Of a stretch of DNA of 64,000 bases, positions 53,759 to 63,166 are shown piece by piece. The DNA is taken from positions 1 through 64,000 of the forward strand of contig JAQSYQ010000002.1 in NCBI GenBank assembly GCA_029256015.1. The letters are read 5' to 3'. The translations under genes were made by a program, and so were the position numbers. The stretch's first letter is position 1. Every line of letters starts with the position of its first letter. The notes under the pieces are model-generated. The model worked only from the letters and a program-made list of their open reading frames with translations, did no database searches and was not told where the DNA came from. The stretch is from Gammaproteobacteria bacterium. GTDB taxonomy: Bacteria; Pseudomonadota; Gammaproteobacteria; Francisellales; CACEW01.

Positions 53759-56449
53759 ATGAGCAAACCCTTAATATTAGTAGACGGTTCATCCTATCTG
53801 CACCGAGCCTTCCATGCTTTGCCTGATCTCACCACAAGCAAGGGCGAGCCTACTGGGGCTATTTTGGGCGTGCTTAATATGCTAAGGCGCTTGCTTTATG
53901 ACTATGACCCGCAATATGCGGTAGTGGTGTTTGATGCCAAAGGTAAAAACTTTCGCCATCAACTTTATCCTGAATATAAAGCCAATCGTGCCAAAATGCC
54001 GGATGAACTCAGAGTTCAGATCGAACCTTTGCATGAAATGGTTAAGCTTTTAGGCTTTCCTTTAATGTGCATAGAAGGGGTCGAGGCCGATGATGTGATT
54101 GGCACTCTTTCTCTTCAAGCTGCAAGCCATGGCCAAGAAGTCATTATATCCACGGGCGATAAGGATATGGCGCAGCTGATTCATGATCATTTGCACATTA
54201 TCGACACCATGAAAGGGGTCAAAATAGACCGCCAATATGTAATGGACAAATTTGGAGTGCCGCCTGAGCTGATCGTTGATTTCTTAAGTTTGGTTGGAGA
54301 TACCTCCGATAACATTCCAGGCATTCCTTCGGTAGGTCCAAAAACCGCGGCAAAATGGCTGAGCCAATATGGAAGCTTGGATCAGGTTATGCATCATGCC
54401 CATGAAATTACGGGTAAAGTGGGGGAACAGTTAAGGGCCAATATAGCCCAACTGCCTTTGGCAAAAAGATTGGCTACCATCAATACGGAAGTCGAGCTTG
54501 ATATTCCCTTGGAAAAAATGAAGTTAAAGCCAATGGATACCGAGAAACTTATTCCCTATTTAGAGCGATTTGAATTTAAGAGCTGGCTTAAAGTCGCAGC
54601 GCCCGTTCAAGAAACGACTCCGGATTCCCTTGCTGCAAATACTACCGATTATCCTTGTATTTTAAGTAGCGAAGACTGGCAAAGCTGGCAAGCAAAATTA
54701 AAACAAAGCCGAATTATCTGCATCGATACCGAAACAACGAGTTTAGATGCTATGCAGGCCAAATTGGTGGGGGTATCGTTTTCGGTAAAAAGCGGAGAGG
54801 CCGCCTATTTGCCTTTGGCTCATACTGCGATGGGATGCCCTGCTCTGCTACCATTTGATCAAACATTGGCCGAGCTTAAAGTTATTTTAGAAAACCCCGA
54901 CATTTTAAAAGTCGGTCAAAATTTAAAATACGATGTCAAAGTACTGGCCCAACACGGCATTAATATGCAGGGCATTTACTTTGATACCATGCTGGCTTCC
55001 TATGTGTTGGAAAGCGGCCTTAACCGTCATGATATGGATACGATGGCGAAAAAACATTTAGGAATCAAAACCACCAGTTTTGAAGAAGTGGCCGGTAAAG
55101 GCGCCAAGCAAATCGGCTTTAACGAAGTGGGTTTAGAGCAAGCTACAGCCTATGCTGCGGAGGATGCAGATATCACCTTTAGGTTATATGAATATTTTGC
55201 ACCTAAGCTACAGTCAGATCCTAACCTGAATAATGTATTCCAGCACGAAGAAATGCCCATGCTTTCCGTATTGGCAGAGATGGAGCGAAATGGAGTGTTA
55301 CTAGATATTCCATTGCTTAAGCAACATAGCCACGAGCTTTCTGAGAAAATCAAAACCTTGGAAGAGGAAGCCCATAAAGAAGCCGGCCAGGCATTTAACT
55401 TAAGCTCGCCCAAGCAGCTGTTGCAGATTTTGTTTGAAAAAATGCAGCTGCCTGTATTGAAAAAAACGCCAACCGGGCAAGCTTCCACAGCAGAAGAAGT
55501 TTTAGAAGAACTAGCCATTACTTACCCTCTGCCTCGGATTATTTTAGAGCATCGGCATTTAAGCAAATTAAAATCCACTTATACAGACAAGCTGCCTTTG
55601 TTGGTTCATCCTGAAACAGGAAGAGTGCATACCAGCTATCATCAGGCTGTAGCGATCACAGGAAGGCTGTCTTCAACCGATCCTAATTTGCAAAACATTC
55701 CGATTAAAAGTGAAGAAGGCAGAAGAATCCGCCAAGCCTTTATCGCAAGCCCAGGCTATAAAATTTTAGCGGCTGACTATTCTCAAATCGAGCTTCGCAT
55801 TATGGCCCATCTTTCGCAGGACGAAGGCTTACTTAAAGCTTTTGCAAATAACGAAGATGTTCACCGAGCCACGGCTTCTGAAGTTTTTGCCGTGCCTATG
55901 AATCAAGTGAACGCAGAGCAACGTCGCCGTGCCAAAGCCATTAACTTTGGATTAATTTACGGCATGTCTGCCTTCGGTCTGGCTAAACAGCTTGGGATAA
56001 GTCGAGAAGAAGCGGCGCTCTATGTGAAGGTATATTTTGAACGTTATCCGGGAGTTGCCCGCTATATGGAGCACACTCGATTATTTGCTAAAGAAAACGG
56101 CTTTGTGGAAACCCTATTTGGCAGAAGATTGTATCTGCCTGAAATCAACGCTAAAAACGGTATGAACAGAAAAGGCGCTGAACGTGCTGCAATTAATGCT
56201 CCTATGCAAGGAACCGCGGCAGACATTATTAAACGAGCCATGATCAGTCTGCAAAGCTTTTTAAAGCAAAGCGATATCAAAGCAAGCATGCTTATGCAGG
56301 TTCATGACGAACTCGTTTTTGAAGTAGCCGAAGCAGATGTCGAGCGTTTGAAAAAGGAAGTGATTCAACATATGGAATCGGCTGCGCTGTTGAATGTGCC
56401 TTTGATCGTGGACGTAGGCGTCGGCGAAAACTGGGATAAAGCGCATTAA
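53759..56449 (+). CDS. polA: DNA polymerase I
   Basis: An 896-residue repair and Okazaki-processing polymerase. The 5' nuclease domain (1-290) has LVDGSSYLHRAFHALPDL and GDTSDNIPGIPSVGPKTA. The 3'-5' exonuclease (about 310-500) has the DxE in CIDTETTSL, QNLKYDVKVL and YAAEDADITF, so proofreading residues are present. The polymerase domain has motif A ADYSQIELRIMAHLS, motif B RRRAKAINFGLIYGMS and motif C MQVHDELVFE. Length is close to E. coli (928). It is monocistronic. Confidence 0.97.
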   Translation: MSKPLILVDGSSYLHRAFHALPDLTTSKGEPTGAILGVLNMLRRLLYDYDPQYAVVVFDAKGKNFRHQLYPEYKANRAKMPDELRVQIEPLHEMVKLLGFPLMCIEGVEADDVIGTLSLQAASHGQEVIISTGDKDMAQLIHDHLHIIDTMKGVKIDRQYVMDKFGVPPELIVDFLSLVGDTSDNIPGIPSVGPKTAAKWLSQYGSLDQVMHHAHEITGKVGEQLRANIAQLPLAKRLATINTEVELDIPLEKMKLKPMDTEKLIPYLERFEFKSWLKVAAPVQETTPDSLAANTTDYPCILSSEDWQSWQAKLKQSRIICIDTETTSLDAMQAKLVGVSFSVKSGEAAYLPLAHTAMGCPALLPFDQTLAELKVILENPDILKVGQNLKYDVKVLAQHGINMQGIYFDTMLASYVLESGLNRHDMDTMAKKHLGIKTTSFEEVAGKGAKQIGFNEVGLEQATAYAAEDADITFRLYEYFAPKLQSDPNLNNVFQHEEMPMLSVLAEMERNGVLLDIPLLKQHSHELSEKIKTLEEEAHKEAGQAFNLSSPKQLLQILFEKMQLPVLKKTPTGQASTAEEVLEELAITYPLPRIILEHRHLSKLKSTYTDKLPLLVHPETGRVHTSYHQAVAITGRLSSTDPNLQNIPIKSEEGRRIRQAFIASPGYKILAADYSQIELRIMAHLSQDEGLLKAFANNEDVHRATASEVFAVPMNQVNAEQRRRAKAINFGLIYGMSAFGLAKQLGISREEAALYVKVYFERYPGVARYMEHTRLFAKENGFVETLFGRRLYLPEINAKNGMNRKGAERAAINAPMQGTAADIIKRAMISLQSFLKQSDIKASMLMQVHDELVFEVAEADVERLKKEVIQHMESAALLNVPLIVDVGVGENWDKAH

Positions 56450-56512
56450 TTAAAATTTCCAGCAGAGTGTCATTTATTCTTTATACTTATATGTAAAGAA
56501 GGAACTTAGACT

Positions 56513-56992
56513 ATGCCAAGCCAACGATATGGTTTTGAAGGAACTTATGAGGTTGCAGTAGGTTTTTTGAAAGCAACTTCCTGTAAAAATCTTGCCATCA
56601 TTATTAATAGCTTCCCTTCAGATCACTTTGCAAGTTTTGTAGGAGCCTTAAATACTAACAAGCAGTTGCGTAAAGTACGAATAAAGTTTAAGCAGCCGCT
56701 AAGGTTTTTTAGAGAAGAGGTTGATCACTTAATTTACCTTAATACCTATAGTGATCTTAAAATAGATTTTTCAGCCGGAAGCATCTCGCTTTATAATCGA
56801 GCTATATTAGAAATGAATTTGTTTCGGTATAAAATTATCTTGCCTCGGGAAGAGCTAAAAGCAGCGCCTAGTCTGGCAATCCCTATTGCTACTTATCAAA
56901 ACCCCTTATTGGCTTCGGTTTCTAAGAGTCCGGCGGCGGCTAGCCCTAAAGTGGAAGCTGCTTCAACCTGTTGCTGCCCTTGGTTTTATTGA
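56513..56992 (+). CDS. Orphan protein with a poly-Cys C-terminus
   Basis: A 159-residue protein with no recognised family. Residues 1-115 look like a folded alpha/beta domain (YGFEGTYEVAVGFLKAT, LAIIINSFPSDHFASFVGAL, LRKVRIKFKQPLRFFREEV), loosely like a degenerate LRR or F-box-associated pattern. A Pro/Ala/Ser/Lys linker follows and the protein ends STCCCPWFY. A Cys cluster beside aromatic residues at the very end could be S-palmitoylated in a host cell, or bind metal. A good Shine-Dalgarno (gaaggaa) supports the start. Confidence 0.65.
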   Translation: MPSQRYGFEGTYEVAVGFLKATSCKNLAIIINSFPSDHFASFVGALNTNKQLRKVRIKFKQPLRFFREEVDHLIYLNTYSDLKIDFSAGSISLYNRAILEMNLFRYKIILPREELKAAPSLAIPIATYQNPLLASVSKSPAAASPKVEAASTCCCPWFY

Positions 56993-57163
56993 CCTTATTC
57001 TTTTGCAAATGTTTTATGCGCTTTAAATAAAACCTATCAACCTATCTTGACAAGTATGCTATTGTTATTCGGATATGCGTTTAATTTAGGATTTTCACAC
57101 GAGTCTTATTCACTTCAAACAATTGAGACAAAGCGCATTAAGATATTGAAAAGGAACCGGATT

Positions 57164-58657
57164 ATGCCGCCAAAAGCAGAAGTAAAAACCAGAAAGTCAA
57201 TTTCTCCCTCAGGTGATAAGCCGGCAACAGAACCTGCAAGAAAAGGGGGCTCTGGGGCTGCTTCAGATGCAACGGCCAGTAGTAGAATAGGCGCCTCCGG
57301 AGGAGCTGGTCGAGTTGAACCGCTTGGTTCTGATGATAAATCCCTAGTTTCTGCTATATCGACTGTCGGTTCAGAGCTTCATCATATAGGAAGGGCCTCA
57401 GGCCAACAAAGCCACCCTGCTCCAAAAATGGAATATATAAAAATTGAAGAAAGTGGCGCTGGGATGTTATCGATTAGAATACCCAAAGAGCGCCCGCCAA
57501 CCCAGCATGAAAATCAAGGAAGACATGTATCGGCTTATAGTTTAATGGTAGAAGCTGTGTTAAGTAGAGTAACAGGAAGATCCCCTGATGAAATTGTCAG
57601 CCTCATTTATGAAATGCTCAAAGAATATATTTCAAATAATGAAGCACTCAAAAAATATAGTCAAACTGTAGAAGATGCTAAAAAGTTGCATGAGCCTAAT
57701 ATATTTGCTGTGGATGAAAGAATTAAAATAGATCGAGCGCTCAGAGCTTCTTTAAGGTTTTTTAAGTCAGATGCTGTAACGAATGTTTTTAGTGAGGTTT
57801 CTGGCGATACAGCAGAGCGGCGTCGAGCAAAAAATTGTTATAAACAGGATAAGGAAGCAGTTCTAGCTATTGAGGAGAAGGATTTAAACTACATTAGAAA
57901 TCTATTAAAAAGATCGGGAGAGCTGGCCCCTTATACGGAAATTATAAACGTAGCAATCACTAATGCTATTAAGCTTTTTAATAAAATGGATCAAGTGTCC
58001 TTTTCTCCTAAAGCGACTAAAGCCCCTAAAGATGAAGGCCCTGCTGTTAATAGAGCCTTGAATATATTGAGGAATCAGGAGATTTTACCTGCAGGCGAAG
58101 CTTATACTGATGACAGCATCTTTAAAATAGGAGAAGCTATTGCAGATTTATTCGATTATCCCTCTCCAGAGATAATTATGGATGGCATGAGCAATGATGA
58201 TATAGCTAACTCTTTAAGCTTATGTAGAAATGTAATAAGAAGACATATCAAGTTTATTTACGACGCTTTTCCGAAAATTCGCACATTTTATATGGATAAA
58301 GAGAAACTTAAAAAACTTCTTACACCATTGTTAATTAAAGTCAGAGAGAACTTTGGCTGGCAAGTTGTAGAATCTTCGGTAAAAAGCTTAGAACCTAAAC
58401 AAATATCGTTTGCTTCCGATGATAAGTTATTTAATTTACTAATCGAGTATATGGAAATAAGTGAGAAAGGATGTTTTTTACTAGAAGGAAAAAAGTTTAG
58501 TGCAAAAAATCCAGAATATCCTAATGTGAGAAAAGCCTATGATGAAAGGCAAGCGGCTGCTAGAAGCTCTTTTTCATTAGCTAGAGCTGGCCTCAATGAC
58601 TCTTTTGGCAGATTGAGCGTAAAAGATGAAGAAGCAGCCACCGGACCCAAACATTAA
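57164..58657 (+). CDS. Orphan protein with disordered head and helical body
   Basis: A 497-residue protein. I place the start at 57164, where AAGGA precedes the ATG; an upstream frame extension reads like non-coding DNA. Residues 1-110 are disordered (Lys/Ser/Gly/Ala-rich, e.g. ATEPARKGGSGAASDATASS). Residues about 130-450 are helical with charged surfaces (EIVSLIYEMLKEYISNNEAL, IRRHIKFIYDAFPKIRTFYM), without transmembrane segments. The C-terminus is Arg/Ser/Ala-rich. No catalytic motif is seen. Effector status is inference from the build and lack of known family. Confidence 0.68.
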   Translation: MPPKAEVKTRKSISPSGDKPATEPARKGGSGAASDATASSRIGASGGAGRVEPLGSDDKSLVSAISTVGSELHHIGRASGQQSHPAPKMEYIKIEESGAGMLSIRIPKERPPTQHENQGRHVSAYSLMVEAVLSRVTGRSPDEIVSLIYEMLKEYISNNEALKKYSQTVEDAKKLHEPNIFAVDERIKIDRALRASLRFFKSDAVTNVFSEVSGDTAERRRAKNCYKQDKEAVLAIEEKDLNYIRNLLKRSGELAPYTEIINVAITNAIKLFNKMDQVSFSPKATKAPKDEGPAVNRALNILRNQEILPAGEAYTDDSIFKIGEAIADLFDYPSPEIIMDGMSNDDIANSLSLCRNVIRRHIKFIYDAFPKIRTFYMDKEKLKKLLTPLLIKVRENFGWQVVESSVKSLEPKQISFASDDKLFNLLIEYMEISEKGCFLLEGKKFSAKNPEYPNVRKAYDERQAAARSSFSLARAGLNDSFGRLSVKDEEAATGPKH

Positions 58658-58687
58658 AATTTGACTATCATAAATGGAATGCTATAC

Positions 58688-59440
58688 ATGAGCCTTTTGC
58701 ATTTTAAAATCCTCTCAGCTTTGCTGATTTTTGTCATGACAATTTTGGCAGGATTTGTGCCATTCAGTAAAAGACTTAAATCTCTTGAAGGCCATGATTT
58801 TCCTATCGGAGAAGCACTGGCATGTGGCGTGTTTTTAGGAGCAGGATTAATCCATATGTTAGGGGACGCCTCGCAGGATTTTATCGGTTTAGGTTATCAC
58901 TATCCTTTTGCTTTTTTAATTGCCGGGAGCTGCTTTTTATTTTTACTGTTGTTAGAGCATATCGGCACCGAACTTAACCATCATCGTCAAGCTAATGCCC
59001 CGGCTATTGCTATATTGGCTGTAGTGATGCTTTCCATTCATGCATTTTTGGCGGGGGCGGCTTTGGGCTTAAGTCAGGATATTGCTGGCTTTTTTATTAT
59101 TCTGTTGGCAATTCTGGCCCATAAATGGGCAGAAAGTTTTTCTTTATCGGTTCAAATCAATAAAACCACTCTGGCTATAAAGGCAGGTGTGCTGATCTTT
59201 TTAATTTTTTCCGTGATGACTCCCTTGGGGATTTTTATGGGAAGTGATATTGCGAATATGAATACAGTTCATCCGATATTACAGCCTGTATTTAGTGCTT
59301 TGGCTGCCGGGACTTTTATCTATATTGGCACTTTGCATGGGCTTACTCGCTCCGCTATGATCCAATGCTGCAATTTAAAGCATTTTAGCTTTTTGCTATT
59401 GGGATTTGCCTTGATGGCTTTAGTGGCTGTCTGGACTTAG
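58688..59440 (+). CDS. ZIP-family metal transporter
   Basis: An inner-membrane transporter of about 250 residues with eight predicted helices, importing zinc or related divalent metals. The metal-site helices are visible: GVFLGAGLIHMLGDA (TM2), HAFLAGAALGLSQD (TM4) and AHKWAESFSLSVQI (TM5, the HK-x-x-E pattern). I use the ATG at 58688; TTG at 58661 and ATG at 58679 are in frame. It lies about 30 bp after the orphan gene at 57164, so cotranscription is possible. Confidence 0.87.
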   Translation: MSLLHFKILSALLIFVMTILAGFVPFSKRLKSLEGHDFPIGEALACGVFLGAGLIHMLGDASQDFIGLGYHYPFAFLIAGSCFLFLLLLEHIGTELNHHRQANAPAIAILAVVMLSIHAFLAGAALGLSQDIAGFFIILLAILAHKWAESFSLSVQINKTTLAIKAGVLIFLIFSVMTPLGIFMGSDIANMNTVHPILQPVFSALAAGTFIYIGTLHGLTRSAMIQCCNLKHFSFLLLGFALMALVAVWT

Positions 59441-59725
59441 CTCATCAAGCTTTACAGGGCTTGCCTGGCTTGAGCTGTGATAGCATGGCAAAGGCTCAAG
59501 ACTAAAATCCGGACTGCTCACCCTTGCGCATACTCTCTCAAAAAGTTCCTGGCAGTTTGATGAATTCAATATGCCGGATGTTCTTGCTGTTCTTAGCCAA
59601 TCCAATACTGTTTTAGCATGTTCAGGAAAAGATGCCATCAATTTTGCGCTGGCTGGTGCAAATAAGCCACAGGCTTTTAACTCAGCTTCAGCAAGTGCTA
59701 TGAGTTGTCTTTGTTCTTCAGTCAT
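59420..59725 (-). CDS. Small orphan protein with helical repeat-like segment
   Basis: A 101-residue protein. The segment HAKTVLDWLRTARTSGILNS, then SNCQELFERV (about 36-65), resembles the A-x-x-L-x-x-A-G-I-L-T-x-x-N helical repeats I recall in orphan proteins of amoeba-associated gammaproteobacteria. The C-terminal 35 residues are Ser/Pro-rich. An aaaggaat Shine-Dalgarno precedes the ATG. The 3' end overlaps the ZIP gene end by 21 bp. Confidence 0.6.
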   Translation of the reverse strand: MTEEQRQLIALAEAELKACGLFAPASAKLMASFPEHAKTVLDWLRTARTSGILNSSNCQELFERVCARVSSPDFSLEPLPCYHSSSQASPVKLDELSPDSH

Positions 59726-59803
59726 CCTGTTATTCCTTTAACGTTTTGATTGAGCTTATATTAGGTAAAAAATTTGCTGGAATGAAGAGTTCATTAAAAG
59801 GCC

Positions 59804-60643
59804 CTACAGGGTGAAAATGCGATAAGAACCTTGATTATCAATGCTTAATACTTTCCACAGCCAAGGCAGAAGCTCCTCAAGCTTTTCTTTAAGCTGATAA
59901 GGCGGGTTAATTATCATCATGCCGGTACCGTTCAATTGAAATCGAGAATCTTCCGGCAAAACATTGAGTTCTCCCACCAATATATTCGCCATATTCAGCG
60001 CTTTGATTTTATGATGAAATTGCCTGACTGCATCACGGTTTTTAATGGGATACCAAATGGCATAACAGCCCGTGGCAAATTTTTTCAAAGCCAGATTTAA
60101 GCTTTCAGCAATTTTATCAAATTCATTAGGCTGTTCAAAAGGCGGGTCGATTAAAATAAGAGCGCGTTTAATCGCAGGAGGCAATAAGGCCTTTAGTGCC
60201 TGATAGGCATCTTGTTGATGTACTGAAACTCTTGGGTCGTTGGCAAAGGTCGCCTTTAATAATTTCGCATCTTCTGGATGCAGCTCATTTAATATGATTT
60301 TGTCTTGTTCTCTCATCAATAGTTTTGCCAAATAGGGCGAGCCAGGGTAATAGCGTAAATCTTCTCGTGCCGTGTGCTTGCACTGTGAAATGCAGTTGCT
60401 ATAATCCGCAACCCATTTAGGAAAAGGAGGGCTTGCTGCGAATATTCTGCCAATTCCTTGCTGCCATTCCTGAGACTTCATGCTCTCCTCAGATTGGAGG
60501 TCATAAAGACCAATTCCGGCGTGAGAATCTATAAAGCAAAAGGGCTTATCTTTAGCGGCAAAACTTTCTAGTAGGCAAATTAATATGCAATGTTTAAATA
60601 CGTCACAAAAATTGCCGGCGTGGTAGATATGGCGATAATTCAT
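59804..60643 (-). CDS. rlmJ: 23S rRNA (adenine-2030-N6)-methyltransferase
   Basis: A 279-residue methyltransferase that modifies A2030 of 23S rRNA using S-adenosylmethionine. The N-terminus NYRHIYHAGNFCDVFKH is diagnostic for RlmJ, DSHAGIGLYDL is the SAM-binding segment (about 40-50) and LILIDPPFEQ (about 160-170) is the catalytic DPPF motif. Length equals the E. coli protein (280). It is monocistronic. Confidence 0.95.
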   Translation of the reverse strand: MNYRHIYHAGNFCDVFKHCILICLLESFAAKDKPFCFIDSHAGIGLYDLQSEESMKSQEWQQGIGRIFAASPPFPKWVADYSNCISQCKHTAREDLRYYPGSPYLAKLLMREQDKIILNELHPEDAKLLKATFANDPRVSVHQQDAYQALKALLPPAIKRALILIDPPFEQPNEFDKIAESLNLALKKFATGCYAIWYPIKNRDAVRQFHHKIKALNMANILVGELNVLPEDSRFQLNGTGMMIINPPYQLKEKLEELLPWLWKVLSIDNQGSYRIFTL

Positions 60644-60816
60644 AAATACCGCTTCCCTCTGTGTATTACATTTTCGTAGCGCTTCAAATTGAGTGATCCT
60701 TGCTTATTAGTTTTGAGCTGAGCCGGTATATTTTTTTAGCATTATAAATATTTTAAAAGTCATCAATATTGTTAATCCTGAACTATTATAAGAGTAAAGG
60801 CGAAGGAAAGGAATTT

Positions 60817-61707
60817 ATGGACAACCCAACAGTGCATCTTTTAGGAGTTGCATCAGGATTAGGCGCAAATAATCAAGACTGTGGACAAGGCCCCGTTGTA
60901 TTAGAAAAGGATGAACAGTTTCTAGCAGGTTTGCCTGTGCATTGGGTTTGGGAAAATATGATTTATCCTCCGGAAGGGCAATATTCCAGGCTGGCATCCT
61001 TAGGTCCTATTGCAGATATAGCCCATCGGGTAGCCTATGAAGTCAATGATTTCGTCCATAATCATCAAAAATTCGCCGTAATTGGTGGGGACCATTCCAT
61101 AGCTGTAGGAACTTGGAGCGGATTTTCCCATGCTTTACGCAAAGAAGGAGCGGTTGGCTTAATTTGGGTTGATGCTTATTTAGATAGCCATACTCCCTCT
61201 ACTACTGAATCAGGTAATGTACATGGTATGCCAGCAGCGCACTTATTAGGCTACGGCGCGACGGCTTTATGCAGCGTTTTGGATGCGGAACCTAAAATCA
61301 GACCCGAAAATATATGTTATATAGGCGTGAGAACTTATGAAAAAGGCGAGCATGAACTCTTAAAAAGATTAAACGTAAAGATTTTTTACATGGAAGAAGT
61401 TCAGCAAAGGGGGATTCAAGCAGTGATGCAGGATGCTATTGCGCATGTCAGTAAAAATACTGTAGCTTATGGGATCAGTATCGACCTAGACGGATTAGAC
61501 TCTAATCCTGCTCCACGAGAGGCTGATTCTAATAAAGGCGGCATAAACTCTAAAGAATTTATTGAAAGTTTAGCCCTGCTGAAGCAGGATTCTAAAATGT
61601 TGGGAGTAGAAATTGTTGAATTTAATCCCAAAGCAGATAAAGATAGTAAAACTAAAAAAACCATTCGAGAAATATTAAAGGCCTTATTTGTAGTAAAGGC
61701 TAAGTGA
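60817..61707 (+). CDS. Arginase-family protein with an altered metal site
   Basis: A 296-residue ureohydrolase-fold protein closest to arginase in pattern. The start at 60817 has an aaaggaa Shine-Dalgarno; the frame is open from 60769. The first Mn ligand is in VIGGDHSIAVGTW. The second motif, normally DAHxD, reads WVDAYLDSHTPSTTESGNVH, so a bridging-site histidine is replaced by tyrosine while the substrate-binding SGNVHG stays. The third motif SIDLDGLDSNPAP keeps both aspartates, and EIVEFNP keeps the late glutamate. It lies 6 bp before murI. Catalytic activity as a normal arginase is doubtful. Confidence 0.8.
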   Translation: MDNPTVHLLGVASGLGANNQDCGQGPVVLEKDEQFLAGLPVHWVWENMIYPPEGQYSRLASLGPIADIAHRVAYEVNDFVHNHQKFAVIGGDHSIAVGTWSGFSHALRKEGAVGLIWVDAYLDSHTPSTTESGNVHGMPAAHLLGYGATALCSVLDAEPKIRPENICYIGVRTYEKGEHELLKRLNVKIFYMEEVQQRGIQAVMQDAIAHVSKNTVAYGISIDLDGLDSNPAPREADSNKGGINSKEFIESLALLKQDSKMLGVEIVEFNPKADKDSKTKKTIREILKALFVVKAK

Positions 61708-61713
61708 GTTCCT

Positions 61714-62544
61714 ATGATGCATGCCAAGGCCCTTCCTATTGGGGTATTTGATTCTGGAGTCGGAGGCTTAACCGTCTTGCGTGCCCTGCAATATCAACTG
61801 CCACACGAATCCTTTTTGTATTTAGGGGACACCGCTCGCTTACCTTATGGTACTAAAAGTCCTGATACCGTCATTGCCTATGCAAAACAGGCAGCAAGCA
61901 TTCTCATTGAAAGAGGCATCAAATTTTTAGTAGTGGCTTGTAATACCGCTACCGCGACGGCTCTACCTTCTTTGCAGCAGCAATTTCCCGAGCTATCCAT
62001 CATAGGGGTAATTGAGCCAGGGGCAAAAGCGGCTTGTGAAGCGACTTCAAATGGTCAGATTGCAGTGATTGCAACGGAGGCCACTGTAAAAGCCCAAGGC
62101 TATCAAAAGGCCATCCATCGAATAAAACCTGATGCTAAAGTCATCGCTGAAAGCTGTACTTTGTTTGTGGCCCTGGCTGAAGAAGGTTGGGTCGAGGGAG
62201 ATATCGCAGAGGCTGTGGCTGAGCGCTATTTGCAGCCCTTATTGTTTGCTGAACCTGAGTTCAAGCCGGACACTTTAATTCTAGGCTGTACGCATTTTCC
62301 TGCTTTATATGTTCCTATTAAAAAGGTGGCAGGAGAAAAAATTATAGTCATTGACTCGGCTTATTCCACAGCAAAAGTCGCGGTAGATCAGTTAAAACAA
62401 TTAAATTTGTTGAACGAAAGCAACGACAAGGGCCAGATTCATTTTATGGTAACCGATGCTCCAGGAAGGTTTGCCAGAGTCGCCCAATATTTCTTGGGTA
62501 AAGAGCTTTTGCCGCATCAAGTTGAGTTGGTAGATTTTCACTAA
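61714..62544 (+). CDS. murI: Glutamate racemase
   Basis: A 276-residue racemase making D-glutamate for peptidoglycan. The N-terminus PIGVFDSGVGGLTVLRALQ is typical. The two catalytic cysteines are in LVVACNTATATALPSL (about residue 75) and LILGCTHFPALY (about 190). Two ATGs stand at the start; I take the first. It is close behind the arginase-like gene (6 bp) and 12 bp before a GNAT gene, so the three look like one operon. D-glutamate links it loosely to the D-amino-acid oxidase-like gene, but that is far away. Confidence 0.95.
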   Translation: MMHAKALPIGVFDSGVGGLTVLRALQYQLPHESFLYLGDTARLPYGTKSPDTVIAYAKQAASILIERGIKFLVVACNTATATALPSLQQQFPELSIIGVIEPGAKAACEATSNGQIAVIATEATVKAQGYQKAIHRIKPDAKVIAESCTLFVALAEEGWVEGDIAEAVAERYLQPLLFAEPEFKPDTLILGCTHFPALYVPIKKVAGEKIIVIDSAYSTAKVAVDQLKQLNLLNESNDKGQIHFMVTDAPGRFARVAQYFLGKELLPHQVELVDFH

Positions 62545-62556
62545 ATTGAGAAATTT

Positions 62557-63099
62557 ATGCCAATCGCTCCTGTATTTGATAAAGCACAATGGCCCTTGCT
62601 ATGGCAAGCAGCCATGTCTCATGGGATATACAAAACCAAAAAATATTTTATTGATCTCGATAGTTATTCTCGCATTAAAAATGGGGTTGGCTATAAGGTA
62701 AGCTGTCAGGAAATTAGCGTTCACTTGCATAATGGCTTCAAGATTGGATCCATTCACATTAGAGATAACTGGTTAAACCATATTGTGGTCGATAAAGACC
62801 ATAGACGCCGTGGCATAGCAAGCCAGCTCATGAAATTGGCCATGGAAAATTTTGGCACATTTAAAATTGCCTGTGTTAAAGAGTCTCGCTTTTATGAGTA
62901 TTCATTAACTGAAGAGGGAGCGATTTTAGTTGAGGCTTGCTTAAAAAAAGGCATTATTAAAGATATTCAATGTTTTGGGCCAGGTTGTATCCCTCTATCA
63001 GATCAAGCGAGCGGGGACCCGGGTTTAGCTATTTCAAGCTTATCTCGCTATGCGCGTGAGGAACCTTCCGGCATATTATCGATTTCTTTAAGCCTGTGA
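62557..63099 (+). CDS. GNAT-family N-acetyltransferase
   Basis: A 180-residue acetyltransferase. The acetyl-CoA-binding motif A is NHIVVDKDHRRRGIASQLMK (about 71-90), with the R-x-x-G-x-A pattern intact. The C-terminal segment RFYEYSLTEEGAILVEACL is unusual for the family and partly resembles a wHTH wing. The substrate is unknown. It is the third gene of the arginase-murI-GNAT set. The Shine-Dalgarno (ttgagaa) is modest. Confidence 0.78.
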   Translation: MPIAPVFDKAQWPLLWQAAMSHGIYKTKKYFIDLDSYSRIKNGVGYKVSCQEISVHLHNGFKIGSIHIRDNWLNHIVVDKDHRRRGIASQLMKLAMENFGTFKIACVKESRFYEYSLTEEGAILVEACLKKGIIKDIQCFGPGCIPLSDQASGDPGLAISSLSRYAREEPSGILSISLSL

Positions 63100-63166
63100 T
63101 CTTATGTAAATATCATCATGGTCCGGGTATAGTTTATCTTCTTATCCATAACAATGGGGAAGTAAT

